Origin: CALJDF01 sp038121105
GTDB taxonomy: Bacteria; Pseudomonadota; Alphaproteobacteria; SHVP01
Length of the DNA: 64,000 nt
Direction of reading: 5' to 3'
NCBI GenBank assembly: GCA_038121105.1
Contig: JAYONB010000001.1
Location: 248,001 to 312,000 of the forward strand
The first letter of the stretch is position 1; each line of letters starts with the position of its first letter. Below are positions 46,474 through 56,168 of this stretch, piece by piece. The position numbers were made by a program, and so were the translations under genes. Under the pieces are notes generated by a model. That model did not search any database and was not told the DNA's origin. It saw nothing but the letters and a program-made list of their open reading frames with translations.

Positions 46474-47247
46474 ATGAAAATCGTCACCTGGAACGTCAAT
46501 TCGATCAAAGTGCGTGTACCGCACGTCTGCGACTACCTGCGTGCGACCGCACCGGATGTCCTGTTGCTGCAGGAAACCAAGATCGCCGACGACAAATTCC
46601 CCGCTCTGGAAATAGAAGATCTCGGCTACAACATCGCATTGCACGGCCAGAAGACCTACAACGGCGTCGCCATCCTATCGAAGAACCCGCTGGAAGACGT
46701 GGTGCGCGGTTTGCCGGGCAACACCGACGACGACCAATCGCGTTACATCGAGGCAACCATCAACGGCCTTCGCGTCGCCTCGCTGTATCTGCCGAACGGC
46801 AATCCGTTGGGCACCGATAAATTCGACTACAAGCTCAAATGGATGGGGCATCTACGCGATCACGCTCGCAACATGCTGCAAGACGACCTCGACTTCGCGT
46901 TGGGTGGGGACTGGAACATCGCCCCTGAAGATCAAGACCTTTACGATCCTGCCGCATTCCTCGATGACGCCATTTCTCAGTCGGAATCCCGCGCGTTATG
47001 GCGCGAAATCAACTATTTGGGCCTCACGGAATCCTTCCGCGCCCTCCATCCCGACCTACCCGAGGCCTGGAGCTACTTCGACTACCAGCGCGGGGCATGG
47101 GAGAAAAAGCACGGCATCCGCATCGACCACATCCTGCTGTCCCCGCGTGTCGCGGATCGCCTTACCGAGGCGGGCATCGATCGCGACGAACGCGGCCGCA
47201 AACAACCCTCGGATCATGTGCCGGTGTGGTGTGTGCTGGAGGACTAG
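46474..47247 (+). CDS. xth: Exodeoxyribonuclease III
   Basis: The 257-residue AP endonuclease/exonuclease has MKIVTWNVNSIKVRVPHV, LLQETKIADDKFP (metal Glu), TYNGVAIL, GGDWNIAPEDQDLYDP and SDHVPV (catalytic Asp-His). It works in base-excision repair. It is divergent from the GST gene across 116 bp. Confidence 0.96.
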   Translation: MKIVTWNVNSIKVRVPHVCDYLRATAPDVLLLQETKIADDKFPALEIEDLGYNIALHGQKTYNGVAILSKNPLEDVVRGLPGNTDDDQSRYIEATINGLRVASLYLPNGNPLGTDKFDYKLKWMGHLRDHARNMLQDDLDFALGGDWNIAPEDQDLYDPAAFLDDAISQSESRALWREINYLGLTESFRALHPDLPEAWSYFDYQRGAWEKKHGIRIDHILLSPRVADRLTEAGIDRDERGRKQPSDHVPVWCVLED

Positions 47248-47280
47248 CGGCGCTTTTGCGATCGCGCGTTCGGACCAGAT

Positions 47281-47862
47281 CTAATTCGCCGCGTCCTTGC
47301 CAGTCGCTGGTGCGCCTTCGATCGTCGCGATCATATTCGGAAGCTCGGGAAGCGCCCGAAGATCCCAGATTCCGTTGTTCATTTGATCGACGAATTCGCT
47401 GCACCGTTCGGCTTCACGGCCTTCCCACTGCCCCAACCGAGCCTCGACGAGGCGAAGGGCGCCATTTTGCACCGCGCTCTGGCCGCGCGTGCCGCTCAGA
47501 CCGGTTTCTTGCGAAATGCGGATGACCTTTTCCATAAGTTCTTCATGGCGATCGTTCCAAGACTTTACGGCGGTTTCCCAATCCGCATCGTCGTCGAACG
47601 CGTCGAACTGCTGCTGGCAGGCCGCGGGCGTCGTGATGATGGCGTAGCCTGCCGTCATTAGGACTTTGGCGGCCTCGAATTCAGTACGAGAGTAGTTCCG
47701 CAAATCGGGCGCAACATCGAGGGATGTCCCGCCACCGCGCATTTGCCATACACCGATCGCGGCAATGATGATGACCACGACGACCCAGTTCCGCCGGGGC
47801 ATCCCGTAGGCACGCCGTTGCCGGTCCTCCGGCTTCAGTCGACGCTGCCAACGGTCGTTCAT
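47281..47862 (-). CDS. Membrane-anchored protein, unknown
   Basis: The 193-residue protein has a basic N-terminus, one membrane segment (NWVVVVIIIAAIGVWQM, about residues 25-41) and a periplasmic helical domain with two Cys (TTPAACQQQFDAF and EAERCSEFVDQM) that could form a disulfide. No family recognised. It starts three bases after the end of the gene at 47866 and is likely in one transcript with it. Confidence 0.6.
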   Translation of the reverse strand: MNDRWQRRLKPEDRQRRAYGMPRRNWVVVVIIIAAIGVWQMRGGGTSLDVAPDLRNYSRTEFEAAKVLMTAGYAIITTPAACQQQFDAFDDDADWETAVKSWNDRHEELMEKVIRISQETGLSGTRGQSAVQNGALRLVEARLGQWEGREAERCSEFVDQMNNGIWDLRALPELPNMIATIEGAPATGKDAAN

Positions 47863-47865
47863 CGC

Positions 47866-48378
47866 TTAGCTCGCGCGGCGCACGGGCCCGAGAAGCCGGC
47901 GGCGCCCTGCCCCTTCGGCATATTCGCGGACGAAATAGCTTAGCGCCTGACTGGATGACGTGAACATTCGACCGCTTTCGTCGGTCACGACCGCGCGCCG
48001 TACTTGTGCGAGCACCGGGTGTCGCTTGATGCTCGAGGCGAAGTACGCCACGACCGAGTCGCCGGGATCCAATTCACGCGGCCAAGCGCCCGCGTCATGC
48101 AACAACGGTTCGCGCATGGTCACCCGCGGCCGGCCCAGACGGCCCATAAGCCCGATCTCAGACACAACCACCGGCTCGACGCCCGCGTTGACAATGAGCA
48201 GACATAACCCGGAACGATCCAACGCATGGCCCGGAATGTGACGCATTTCATTCGGGCTGTCCCCCAGCGCGATCGCTTCGCTCCCGACCGGCGTCGCCAG
48301 CTTGGGCACGATATGCAGGCGCGCGCCATGCGTGATCCGCGGCATCGCGTTCAGAATGGTTTGCGCGATCGCAACCAT
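47866..48378 (-). CDS. Hypothetical protein, unknown
   Basis: A 170-residue protein with ARLHIVPKLATPVGSEAIAL, RSGLCLLIVNAGVEPVVVSE and a basic C-terminus (AEGAGRRRLLGPVRRAS). The pattern of beta-strands suggests a small all-beta domain. No family recognised. It is 13 bp after ilvD in the same direction, so it may be cotranscribed with it. Confidence 0.6.
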   Translation of the reverse strand: MVAIAQTILNAMPRITHGARLHIVPKLATPVGSEAIALGDSPNEMRHIPGHALDRSGLCLLIVNAGVEPVVVSEIGLMGRLGRPRVTMREPLLHDAGAWPRELDPGDSVVAYFASSIKRHPVLAQVRRAVVTDESGRMFTSSSQALSYFVREYAEGAGRRRLLGPVRRAS

Positions 48379-48391
48379 GGGACTTCTCGAC

Positions 48392-50116
48392 CTAGAGGTC
48401 CGCGTAGACGTGGGTTTCGGCCGCCGCGCCGGGGTGCGTTACCGCGCCTTTTTCGGCCGTGCCGACCAACTGCGCGTACTTCCACAGGGCACCCGACTGA
48501 TAGTTCGTTTCCCGCGGCTGCCATGCCTCGCGCCGGGCGCTCAGTTCGTCGTCGTTTAGGTCGACATCAAGCGTCCCGTTCACAGCATCGATCGTGATCA
48601 TGTCGCCGTCTTTCAGCAGGCCTATAGGTCCGCCAACTGCCGCCTCCGGTCCGACATGGCCGATGCAGAAACCGCGCGTGCCGCCGGAGAATCGTCCATC
48701 GGTAATGAGCGCGACCTCATCGCCCACACCCTGTCCGTAGAGGGCGGCCGTGGTGGCCAGCATTTCGCGCATGCCTGGGCCGCCACGCGGTCCTTCGTAA
48801 CGGATCACGAGCACCTCGCCGTCTTTGTATTGCTTCATTTGCACCGCGGCGAAGCATTCGTCTTCGGAGTCGAACACGCGCGCAGGCCCAGTGAACTGAA
48901 GCCGTTTCATGCCCGCGACCTTCACGATCGCACCCTCGGGCGCAAGATTACCGCGCAGTCCAACCACACCACCGGTCGGCGACAGCGCCTTGGAGACCGG
49001 ATAGATGACATCCTGGTCTTCCGGGAACACCACATCCTTGAGGTTTTCCGCAATGGTCTTTCCGGTAACCGTGATGCAGTCGCCATGCAAGTGGCCGCTG
49101 TCGAGCAGCGCCTTCATTAAGACCGGCACACCACCGACCTCGAACATGTCCTTGGCGACGTACTTCCCGCCGGGCTTCATGTCGGCGATGTAGGGCGTGC
49201 GTTTGAATATCTCGGCAACGTCATGAAGGTCGAATTCGATCCCACATTCATGGGCGATCGCCGGAAGGTGGAGCCCAGCATTGGTCGACCCGCCCGAGGC
49301 GGCGACGACCGTGGCGGCATTCTCGAGCGCCCGACGCGTCACGATATCGCGTGGCCGCAAGTTGGACTGAATCAAATCCATCACTTGCCGGCCTGACGCA
49401 ACCGCGTATTCGTCGCGCGACTCGTAGGGTGCCGGCGCGCCGGCAGAACCAGGCAATGCCAGACCGATCGCCTCGGACACTGTTGCCATCGTATTGGCGG
49501 TGAACTGGCCCCCGCACGATCCCGCCGACGGACAAGCAACGCATTCGAGTTCGTGCAGGTATTCGTCGTCAACTTTGCCGGCTTGATGCATGCCAACGGC
49601 CTCGAAGACATCGACCACCGTAACGTCCTTGCCACGGAACCGACCCGGTAGAATGGAGCCCCCATACATGAATACGCTGGGCACATTGAGACGGACCATC
49701 GCCATCATTAGGCCGGGCAGCGATTTGTCGCAGCCGGCCAAACCGACGATGGCGTCATAGCAATGGCCGCGCACCGTGAGTTCGGTCGAATCGGCAATCG
49801 CTTCGCGGCTCACGAGCGACGAGCGCATGCCTTCATGACCCATCGCGATGCCGTCGGTCACCGTGATCGTGGTGAACTCGCGCGGGGTGCCCCCGCCCTC
49901 TTTCACACCGACCTTAACCGACTGTGCCTGGCGCGAGAGCGAGATGTTGCACGGCGCGGCCTCGTTCCATGTCGTCACGACACCGACAAAGGGTTTGTCG
50001 ATGTCCTCTTGCTCAAGGCCCATAGCGTAGTAGTACGAGCGATGGGGCGCTCGCGCGGCACCAACGGTGACATGCCGACTCGGCAGTTTGCTCTTATCGA
50101 ATTTGCGCGCGTCCAT
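48392..50116 (-). CDS. ilvD: Dihydroxy-acid dehydratase IlvD
   Basis: IlvD makes the 2-keto acids of valine and isoleucine with a [2Fe-2S] or [4Fe-4S] cluster. The 574-residue protein has NISLSRQAQSVKVGVKEGGG, VGLAGCDKSLPGLMMAM and ACPSAGSCGGQFTANTMATV (cluster Cys residues), and SGGTRGFCIGHVGPEA. A GGAGGAATAAAACT ribosome-binding site precedes the ATG. Second-shell Lys for substrate is in the usual place. Confidence 0.97.
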   Translation of the reverse strand: MDARKFDKSKLPSRHVTVGAARAPHRSYYYAMGLEQEDIDKPFVGVVTTWNEAAPCNISLSRQAQSVKVGVKEGGGTPREFTTITVTDGIAMGHEGMRSSLVSREAIADSTELTVRGHCYDAIVGLAGCDKSLPGLMMAMVRLNVPSVFMYGGSILPGRFRGKDVTVVDVFEAVGMHQAGKVDDEYLHELECVACPSAGSCGGQFTANTMATVSEAIGLALPGSAGAPAPYESRDEYAVASGRQVMDLIQSNLRPRDIVTRRALENAATVVAASGGSTNAGLHLPAIAHECGIEFDLHDVAEIFKRTPYIADMKPGGKYVAKDMFEVGGVPVLMKALLDSGHLHGDCITVTGKTIAENLKDVVFPEDQDVIYPVSKALSPTGGVVGLRGNLAPEGAIVKVAGMKRLQFTGPARVFDSEDECFAAVQMKQYKDGEVLVIRYEGPRGGPGMREMLATTAALYGQGVGDEVALITDGRFSGGTRGFCIGHVGPEAAVGGPIGLLKDGDMITIDAVNGTLDVDLNDDELSARREAWQPRETNYQSGALWKYAQLVGTAEKGAVTHPGAAAETHVYADL

Positions 50117-50278
50117 AGTTTTATTCCTCCCGCTCGTGGTCCCTGGGCCAGACCAACCGCAGCCCCTCGCGGCCCGAGGAATGCCGTGGTTTCGTTACCG
50201 TCTCGAATTTGAGCTCAGGCCCAGACCTGAGCAGGTTTCTCATAGCACACGTTGACGCCCGATACCCAAAAACAAGCT

Positions 50279-51820
50279 TTAATCGCCGGTCGCCATCGGC
50301 AACCGAAACCAAAATCGCGCGCCGCCCGAGGCCACATCCTCATATCCCATAGAGCCCCCATGGTGCTCTACCAAAGACCTGCAAATACTGAGTCCAAGCC
50401 CGGTCCCGCCACGTGCCCGTGTATCGGTGGACTCTACCTGAACGAATTTCTCGAAAACCGAGTCGCGATATTCGGGCGGCACGCCAGGGCCTTGGTCAGA
50501 TACCGCGATCTCGATTTGGCCGCCCCTTCGGGACGCCATGACCTCGATCTTCCCTTTTGGCGGTGAAAATTTGATCGCGTTCGACAGCAGATTGGTCATG
50601 ACCTGCATTAGTTGATCGAGGTCGCCAACGACCTTTGCGCCACGAGTGTCATCGACGACATTGATCGAAAGGTCGTTATTTTCGGCAAGTCCTCGATTCG
50701 CGTCCGCCGCGGTTTCCAACAGCTGCGCAACTTGGATCGCGACGTGCGTGCCGCCGATTCTGCCCGACTCTATCTTTTGAACATCGAGAATATCGCCGAT
50801 GAGACGAACCAATCGTTCGGCATTGTTGTTGGCGATTTCGATAAGTTCCTTGACCTTGGGCGGGACATGTCCCGCCATGCCCGACGCGATCAGCCCTAAG
50901 GCGCCGCTAATCGACGTCAGTGGCGTGCGCAGTTCATGACTCACCGTCGATACGAACTCATCTTTCAACCGCGTCATTGTTTCCCGCTCCGTGACGTCGA
51001 TGACGGAGACCTGCATTGCGGGCGTGCCTTCCCATTCGATAACGCCAAGGCGGCTTTCGACGAAAAAAAATTCGCCGTTTCGCCGCACAGCTTGTTGGAC
51101 CACGGTTTCGGTCGCGTTGGGTTCGTCCTATCGCTCGCGGGCACGCGTCGCGACATCACGCCATTGATGTTCAGGGAACAGCAAAAGAAGCGAATCTAAG
51201 GCCAGCACCTCGTCGACATTGTCGTAGCCAAAGATGTCGGCGAACGCTTGGTTGGCAAAGATGGGCCGTAAATCGCGGTGGATGCAAACACCCTGTAGCG
51301 AACCCTCCACCAAGCTCCGAAACTTGCCCTCGCTTTCGCGAAGCGCCTCCTCGGTGCGCTTGATGTCGGTGATGTCGGTGTGAAAGACGACGAACCCGAC
51401 GCCCTCGACGACATGCTCGTAGACCTGAATCCAGCGACCTTCGGCCAGCATCACGAACGGCGCACCGGGGTTGCGGTGCATGGCCAAACGTTCGGCGATG
51501 TAATCATCCTCGCGCCCGAGCGCCGCGTCGACCATGCCGGCATCCACGGCGCTACGAACGATTTCTTCGAAAGGTGTTCCCGGGACATAAGCGGTCGCGT
51601 TTGCCCCAGCGACCGCGAGCGCCTTTTTATTGCAGCGGACCAACCGATCGTCGCTATCGAAAAGCAGAACCCCGACCGGCATGTCGCCGATGAAGTCAAA
51701 GACCTGCGCGCCGGAAATCGATTGGAGAAACCCCGATTCAGCGCCGAGCAGCCGAAGGACCTCGGTATCTGTACCGAACCCAGCCCCAGCTCGTCGCGCG
51801 GTGCTGTTTTCCGATTTCAT
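50279..51820 (-). pseudogene. PAS-PAS sensor histidine kinase split by an in-frame TAG
   Basis: From the ATG at 51820 (GGGGGAAG upstream) the frame holds a first PAS domain (PVGVLLFDSDDRLVRCNKKA), a second PAS (VCIHRDLRPIFANQAFADIF) and then ends TAG at 51128-51130. The same frame continues without shift as DEPNATETVVQQAVRRNGEF and a HisKA/HATPase kinase: VSHELRTPLTS, LLSNAIKFSPP, DQGPGVP, GGTGLGLSI. So one amber codon, where Tyr would fit (TAT/TAC), divides a ~513-residue kinase. The kinase half can start at a GTG (51103). No membrane segment is visible, so the sensor is soluble. No response-regulator gene is adjacent. Confidence 0.85.
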
Positions 51821-52095
51821 CGACGCCACTTCCCCCACGACAGCCGACCGCCTTCGAAGCGGCCCAGCACTGGTCGCCGCCAAGTTTCTCCTGGGCCCAG
51901 GCGAACACCCCCATAATTCCTTGGGGGTTCAATATGTTACAACGCAATTCTAACAGTCTTTCTAGGCGTGTAAAACCCACGATGTCCTTACCTCAAGGTG
52001 AGGAACGTCACAGAAAAGACCTACACGGATGGTCGATACTCCGCGAAATTTGCCGTGATAATGTGACCGCCCCACGATCTAGGAACCACCCAGCA

Positions 52096-52494
52096 ATGGC
52101 CGAATTCGTTAAGAAAAAATTCCCAAAAGGGACCGTGTTGTTCAAGGAAGGCGACAAGGGAGACGAAGCTTTCTTGATCGTCAGCGGAAAAATCCAACTC
52201 CGAAAGAACGTGCTGTCTGAGTACCCTCAAATGCTTTCCACCGTCGGACCCGGTGACGTGGTGGGGGAGATGGCTTTGTTCGACAACCGCCCTCGCCTAG
52301 CAGAGGCGATGGTGTTCGAAGACGCCGAGGTTTTTGTGATCCCGCGCGACGATTTCTCTGCGCGCCTCGCCAATATGAACCCGGTGATGCGCCGCATTCT
52401 TCAAATCATGGTGCAACGCGTGCGCCGGATGACTGACGAATTCATGCAACGCAAACAAAGCGCGAAATGGGGCGAGAACTGGAAGGGGAAGTAG
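52096..52494 (+). CDS. Stand-alone cyclic-nucleotide-binding-domain protein
   Basis: A 132-residue protein that is little more than a cNMP-binding fold: GTVLFKEGDKGDEAFLIVSG, GPGDVVGEMALFDNRPRLAE (phosphate-binding cassette without the classical Arg-Ser pair), then a short C-terminal helix. It has no helix-turn-helix, so it is not itself a CRP-like regulator. An AGGAA ribosome-binding site precedes the ATG at 52096; the frame begins 162 bp further upstream. It converges with the broken pentapeptide gene. Confidence 0.8.
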   Translation: MAEFVKKKFPKGTVLFKEGDKGDEAFLIVSGKIQLRKNVLSEYPQMLSTVGPGDVVGEMALFDNRPRLAEAMVFEDAEVFVIPRDDFSARLANMNPVMRRILQIMVQRVRRMTDEFMQRKQSAKWGENWKGK

Positions 52495-52510
52495 CCTCCC
52501 TACGCCCGCG

Positions 52511-53660
52511 CTAGCGGTCCAGTTTTGCGCCGGTAAGGTCGGCTTCGGATAGGTCGGCGGCACCGAGGTGCGCTTCGGCGAAATCGGCATTCGCAAACGT
52601 CGTCGGTCGCTGCTGCCCGGTCTCCTCCCCGTCCGCGCCACGGAGTGCGATCGGCACCGCAATCAATCCATCGAGACGCGCGGCACGAAGAACGCCTTCT
52701 GAGACGTCCGCGCCGGAAAGGTCCGCGCGGGTCAAGTCAGCGGCAGTGAGATTGGCCTCGCGCAAATCCGCGAGAACCAACGTACCGTGGGTGAGGTTTG
52801 CCCCGGCCAAATTCGCGCCGCGCAAGTTGGCGCCGGAAAGATAGCATTCCGAAAGGTTCGCTTCCGCCAGCGGCCGACCAGATAGGTCGGCGCGGCCCCC
52901 CCTAGCCCCGTTCGACTCGACCCAGATCGCATGATCACGCAGCATCGCCTGCAGATCTGCGGGCAGTTTGGCGATGCCCATGCCGATCCGAGCCCCCCTG
53001 CAGGTGAGCCCCCTCAAGATCGGCTTCCGCGAGTATGGCGCCGCGCACGTCGGTGTTGCGCAGCAGTGCGTCGTTCAAGCGCGCTTTCGATAGGTTGGCG
53101 CCCGTCAGGTTGGCCTCTTGCAGGCGCGCGGACTCGAAATTCACGCCACTGAGATCGGCCCCGCGAAGGTTGGTTCTCATCATCGTGGCGAACGAGGCGT
53201 CGACCTTCTTGAGCGACGTGTATTGCATGTTCGCCTCGGACAACTTGGCGCGCTTAAGATTTGCATAGTCCAGGGTGGCCAGCGAGAGATCGGTATTGGG
53301 CGTGTCCCTGGGGCGGGTGTCCAACGTGCCCGGCCTAAGGTCGGCGGCGGATAGGTTGGCGAAACTCATCCGCGCACCACCAAAGCACGCCCCCCGAAGG
53401 TCGGCCTTTTCGAAGTTGGCTTCGGTCACGTCCGCCCCTTCGAAGTTTGCGCCAAACAGATCGGCATGCGAAAAATCGGCGCCCGCAAGCTCAGCGCCAG
53501 AGAAGTCGATCCCGGCGAGCGACGCGCCGCGGAGGTTCAGGTAAGCGTACTTGAGCTTTGCAAAATCGCCCTCACGAAGATCGGCCCGGCTGCCGCCGGC
53601 CATTCCGTTGACGAAAAGCTCGTGTTTCTTGATGGTTTCGGTGAATTCTTGCGGTTTCAT
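52511..53660 (-). pseudogene. Pentapeptide-repeat protein broken by a one-base frameshift
   Basis: From the ATG at 53660 the protein is an extended right-handed quadrilateral helix: repeats such as ADFSHADLFG, ANFEGADVTE, ANLTGANLSK. After AHLQGG the frame enters random sequence and stops near 52935. The continuation (ARIGMGIAKLPADLQ, then GADLSGANLRGAN-like repeats) lies in another frame from 53017 to 52511. The switch is at a run of six C's (52993-52998 on the + strand): removing one base restores a ~382-residue protein. Total length 1150 bp is 3n+1, consistent with one inserted base. Homopolymer location makes sequencing error possible. Confidence 0.85.
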
Positions 53661-53786
53661 GGGCTCCCCAATACAGACCGTTGCGCGAAATCGCGGTGCA
53701 TTATGTCCCTAGTAGTTCAACTAAATACCAAGCGTCCGAAGGTTCAACTTGAGCTGGTATTAACGCATGCGGGCTCGGTCACCCCC

Positions 53787-53802
53787 TGTGATCAAGGTCA
53801 CA
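53787..53802. promoter_or_regulatory. CRP/FNR-family operator (TGTGA-N6-TCACA)
   Basis: TGTGATCAAGGTCACA is a perfect symmetric CRP-type site. It lies 35 bp before the DUF2306-like start in the 176-bp gap shared with the divergent pentapeptide gene. The inner TGATCAAG also resembles an FNR/DNR half-site, so the regulator may be of either type. A second perfect site is at 56063-56078. Confidence 0.55.
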
Positions 53803-53836
53803 CGGTGCGGCCATTGAGGCCGTCAACGGGCCGCTG

Positions 53837-54203
53837 ATGAGTTGGCCGGTCGCCATCCATTTGTTCGCGGCGGTGCCCGCGTTGGCCGTGGGTTTGCTGA
53901 CCCTGACGCTCAAGAAAGGACGCCCTCCACAAAGGGCTGGGCCGGACCTGGGTCGCCCTCATGATCGTCACAGCGGGCTCGTCGTTTTGGATTCAGAGCC
54001 TAAATCCAGGACATTATTCATGGATCCATCTCTTGGCGATTTGGACCCTTTTTTCGTTGGTGATGGCTGTCCGTGCGATCCGGTGGCGGCGGGATCGGCC
54101 CGGTCACGTGGCGTGGATGGTCGGTACGTATGTCGGGCTGTTGATTGCCGGCGGCCTCGCCTTCCTGCCTGACCGACTGCTGTGGCGGGTTTTCTTGGGG
54201 TGA
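53837..54203 (+). pseudogene. DUF2306-like membrane protein broken by a one-base frameshift
   Basis: The first part (PVAIHLFAAVPALAVGLLTL, then TLKKGR) is in one frame from 53837. The rest (LHKGLGRTWVALMIVTAGSS, FWIQSLNPGHYSWIHLLAIW, then a C-terminal helix) is in the next frame to 54203. Dropping one C from the CCC run at 53923-53925 rejoins them into a ~121-residue four-helix DUF2306-like protein. Length 367 bp is 3n+1. It follows the CRP-type site. Error or real decay cannot be told apart. Confidence 0.8.
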
Positions 54204-54218
54204 ACGACCCGCCGGGCC

Positions 54219-55385
54219 TTAGGGTTTCGGGTGGCGAACGATGTCTGCGAGGACGTGATCGACCGCGCGCATCGAAAAGCGATGGTCGGCATGGCTGGTA
54301 TCGACGTAGATATCCCAACCTGCGCCCAGCGGCGTGGCTGTGGTGCGCACCGAGTCGGCGTAGGTCTGCCAGTCAAGACCGGAGTAACAGCAGCCGTCGA
54401 ATTGGTTGAGGACCTGAACCTGTCGCCGCCCGGCCCCGGCCGCCCCAAGGACGTACATGTCGAGGTAGTTGGCCGCCGCCAACATCGGCGGGTAGGTCTC
54501 TTGCCATGTCGACCAATTGCGGTATTTGCGCAGATAGAGCGGATAGCTGCCCGCGACCGGATAAGACAGACGGACCCGGGGATCCATCGCCGCGTAGACC
54601 GTGATCGCCCAACCGCCACCCGAAAACCCGACGCCGATCACGTCTTCATATGCACCTGCGTCGAGGAGCGCGTTGAGACCTGCCGCGATCGGATCGAAAT
54701 AGACACGCAAAGGATTCGGTTCGTCGAGAAACTTGAGGTGTTGGTGGTCGATAAAGGTGATACGGCCCGAACCCGGCACGACGAGGTCTGGTTGCCGGTC
54801 GATAATCCACATCGAGAAGGCAAGGACGCCGTATCCTTCGGCCAAAAAGCGCTGCAGGACATCGGCATTGCGATGAAACCGACCGGTGTTGCCTTCGTGG
54901 TAGACCACCAACTTGCCGTTGGGGTTCGTGGGGACGAGATGAAAAGCGCGCGAAACGAAACCGGGTGGGGTTTCGTGGACCAAGCGGTCGATCCGGGCAA
55001 CCTCGGCCATGGGCGAAAAGACGGGGTCCCTAAAGCCAACATCGACGCTGGTCGGCCGTAGGTCGGTGGGCAGACCGCCCTCTCCCCAAATCGCTCGCAA
55101 GAGCTGGGCGCGCGCCGTCCACACATCGGTCTGCGTCCGAACGCGGATGAGCGCCGCAGCATCGACCTCTTTGAACTCGGCGTAGGTTTCGAGGAAGCGG
55201 TAGCGATGGCCGGGCCGGAAATGTTTGGATCGCGTGACGCGTACCCAATCGCGCGCCACGTCGTAGCTCGGCTCGTCGACCTGACGTAGCACCTCACTCC
55301 CCGCCCACGTCAACACCACCAACGCGATCAACGTGAGGAAAGCATACCAAAGTGTCTTGATCAGTCGCCAAAGTCCGCGCATCAC
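54219..55385 (-). CDS. Membrane-anchored alpha/beta-hydrolase-like protein
   Basis: The 388-residue protein has an N-terminal membrane anchor (LWYAFLTLIALVVLTWAGSE) and a hydrolase-like domain: nucleophile elbow GVGFSGGGWAITVYAAM and probable catalytic His in VDTSHADHRFSMRAVDHVL. The sequence DGCCYSGLDWQ carries two adjacent Cys. No closer family is recognised; it resembles uncharacterised proteobacterial hydrolases. It ends 15 bp from the DUF2306-like gene. Confidence 0.65.
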   Translation of the reverse strand: MMRGLWRLIKTLWYAFLTLIALVVLTWAGSEVLRQVDEPSYDVARDWVRVTRSKHFRPGHRYRFLETYAEFKEVDAAALIRVRTQTDVWTARAQLLRAIWGEGGLPTDLRPTSVDVGFRDPVFSPMAEVARIDRLVHETPPGFVSRAFHLVPTNPNGKLVVYHEGNTGRFHRNADVLQRFLAEGYGVLAFSMWIIDRQPDLVVPGSGRITFIDHQHLKFLDEPNPLRVYFDPIAAGLNALLDAGAYEDVIGVGFSGGGWAITVYAAMDPRVRLSYPVAGSYPLYLRKYRNWSTWQETYPPMLAAANYLDMYVLGAAGAGRRQVQVLNQFDGCCYSGLDWQTYADSVRTTATPLGAGWDIYVDTSHADHRFSMRAVDHVLADIVRHPKP

Positions 55386-55420
55386 CGCAGCCTACAGACT
55401 TGCGTTGGCAGGAGGTAGGC

Positions 55421-56029
55421 CTAGGCGACGGGTTGGCGTAGGACGGTCTTGAGTTTTTCGGGCGCGGTGCGACGCATATCCGAGAGATAGATCTCGTGAT
55501 GTTTGCCGGTGAGACGGTATCCCTCGCCCTCGGCAAAGGCATGCATGTTGGCGATCACCGGTCCTTCCGCGCTGTAGGGCCCGTGGTGCATAACCTGAAC
55601 GGTCTTGCCTTCCTCCAGCGTTTAAAGGCGCATCCGGTCGTGCAGCGGCACGCGCTTTTTCTTTTTCTCAAGCGCCTTCAGGACGACCGCCAAATCATCC
55701 GGCGAGACGAAATCGGGTTGCATGATCATCGCGGTCCAACGCCAATCCTGTCGTTGATTGGCCATAAACACGGTCCAGTCGTCGGCCCACCAAAGCGCTT
55801 CAAGCGGCGCCACCACGAAGTCGCCCTTCCCGGCAGTCTTGTGGTGGAACTTAAGGGCGTAGGCCGCGGGATAGAGGGCGGCGATGGCCTCAGCAAATGC
55901 TGCGCTTTCGGGGGCGCCAGCGCCGTCGATCATGAGATACCGGAGCGGCGGCACCTCGACGATTTGCGGTGTCTTCTTTGGCGCAAATAGCGCCTTGTAT
56001 TTCTTTTTAAGGTCGACTTTGTTCGCCAT
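55421..56029 (-). pseudogene. GyrI-like small-molecule-binding protein interrupted by an in-frame TAA
   Basis: The frame from the ATG at 56029 encodes KKYKALFAPKKTPQIVEVPP, YLMIDGAGAPESAAFAEAIA and ends RMRL-TAA at 55622-55624. The same frame continues with TLEEGKTVQVMHHGPYSAEG, the typical C-terminal HHGPY and KHHEIYLSDMRRTAPEKLK, and stops at 55421. Exactly 203 codons. One GAA (Glu) to TAA change would explain it. GyrI-like proteins bind hydrophobic molecules. The C-terminal third is missing if translation stops. Confidence 0.85.
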
Positions 56030-56062
56030 CGCGCCCTATCCGGGAGGTATGTTCGCGCCGGG

Positions 56063-56078
56063 TGTGATAGCCATCACA
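56063..56078. promoter_or_regulatory. CRP/FNR-family operator (TGTGA-N6-TCACA), second copy
   Basis: TGTGATAGCCATCACA is a perfect CRP-type palindrome in the 139-bp gap between the GyrI-like gene (starts 56029, leftward) and the carotenoid-oxygenase-like gene (starts 56169, rightward). It can serve either. With the site at 53787-53802 it suggests one regulator for this block. Confidence 0.55.
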
Positions 56079-56168
56079 AAATGCACGGGAACACCTTGCC
56101 CTGACCCGTCTGGTCCGGAAAATCACCATAGTATTGATGGGATTGGTCGTTTTTGTGAGTGTTTATTA

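Noticed and set aside
38064..55624. The in-frame stops as programmed recoding (selenocysteine, pyrrolysine, code change)
   Set aside because: Two are TAA and one TAG, none is TGA, no recoding element is visible, and many other genes in the window end normally with these codons.
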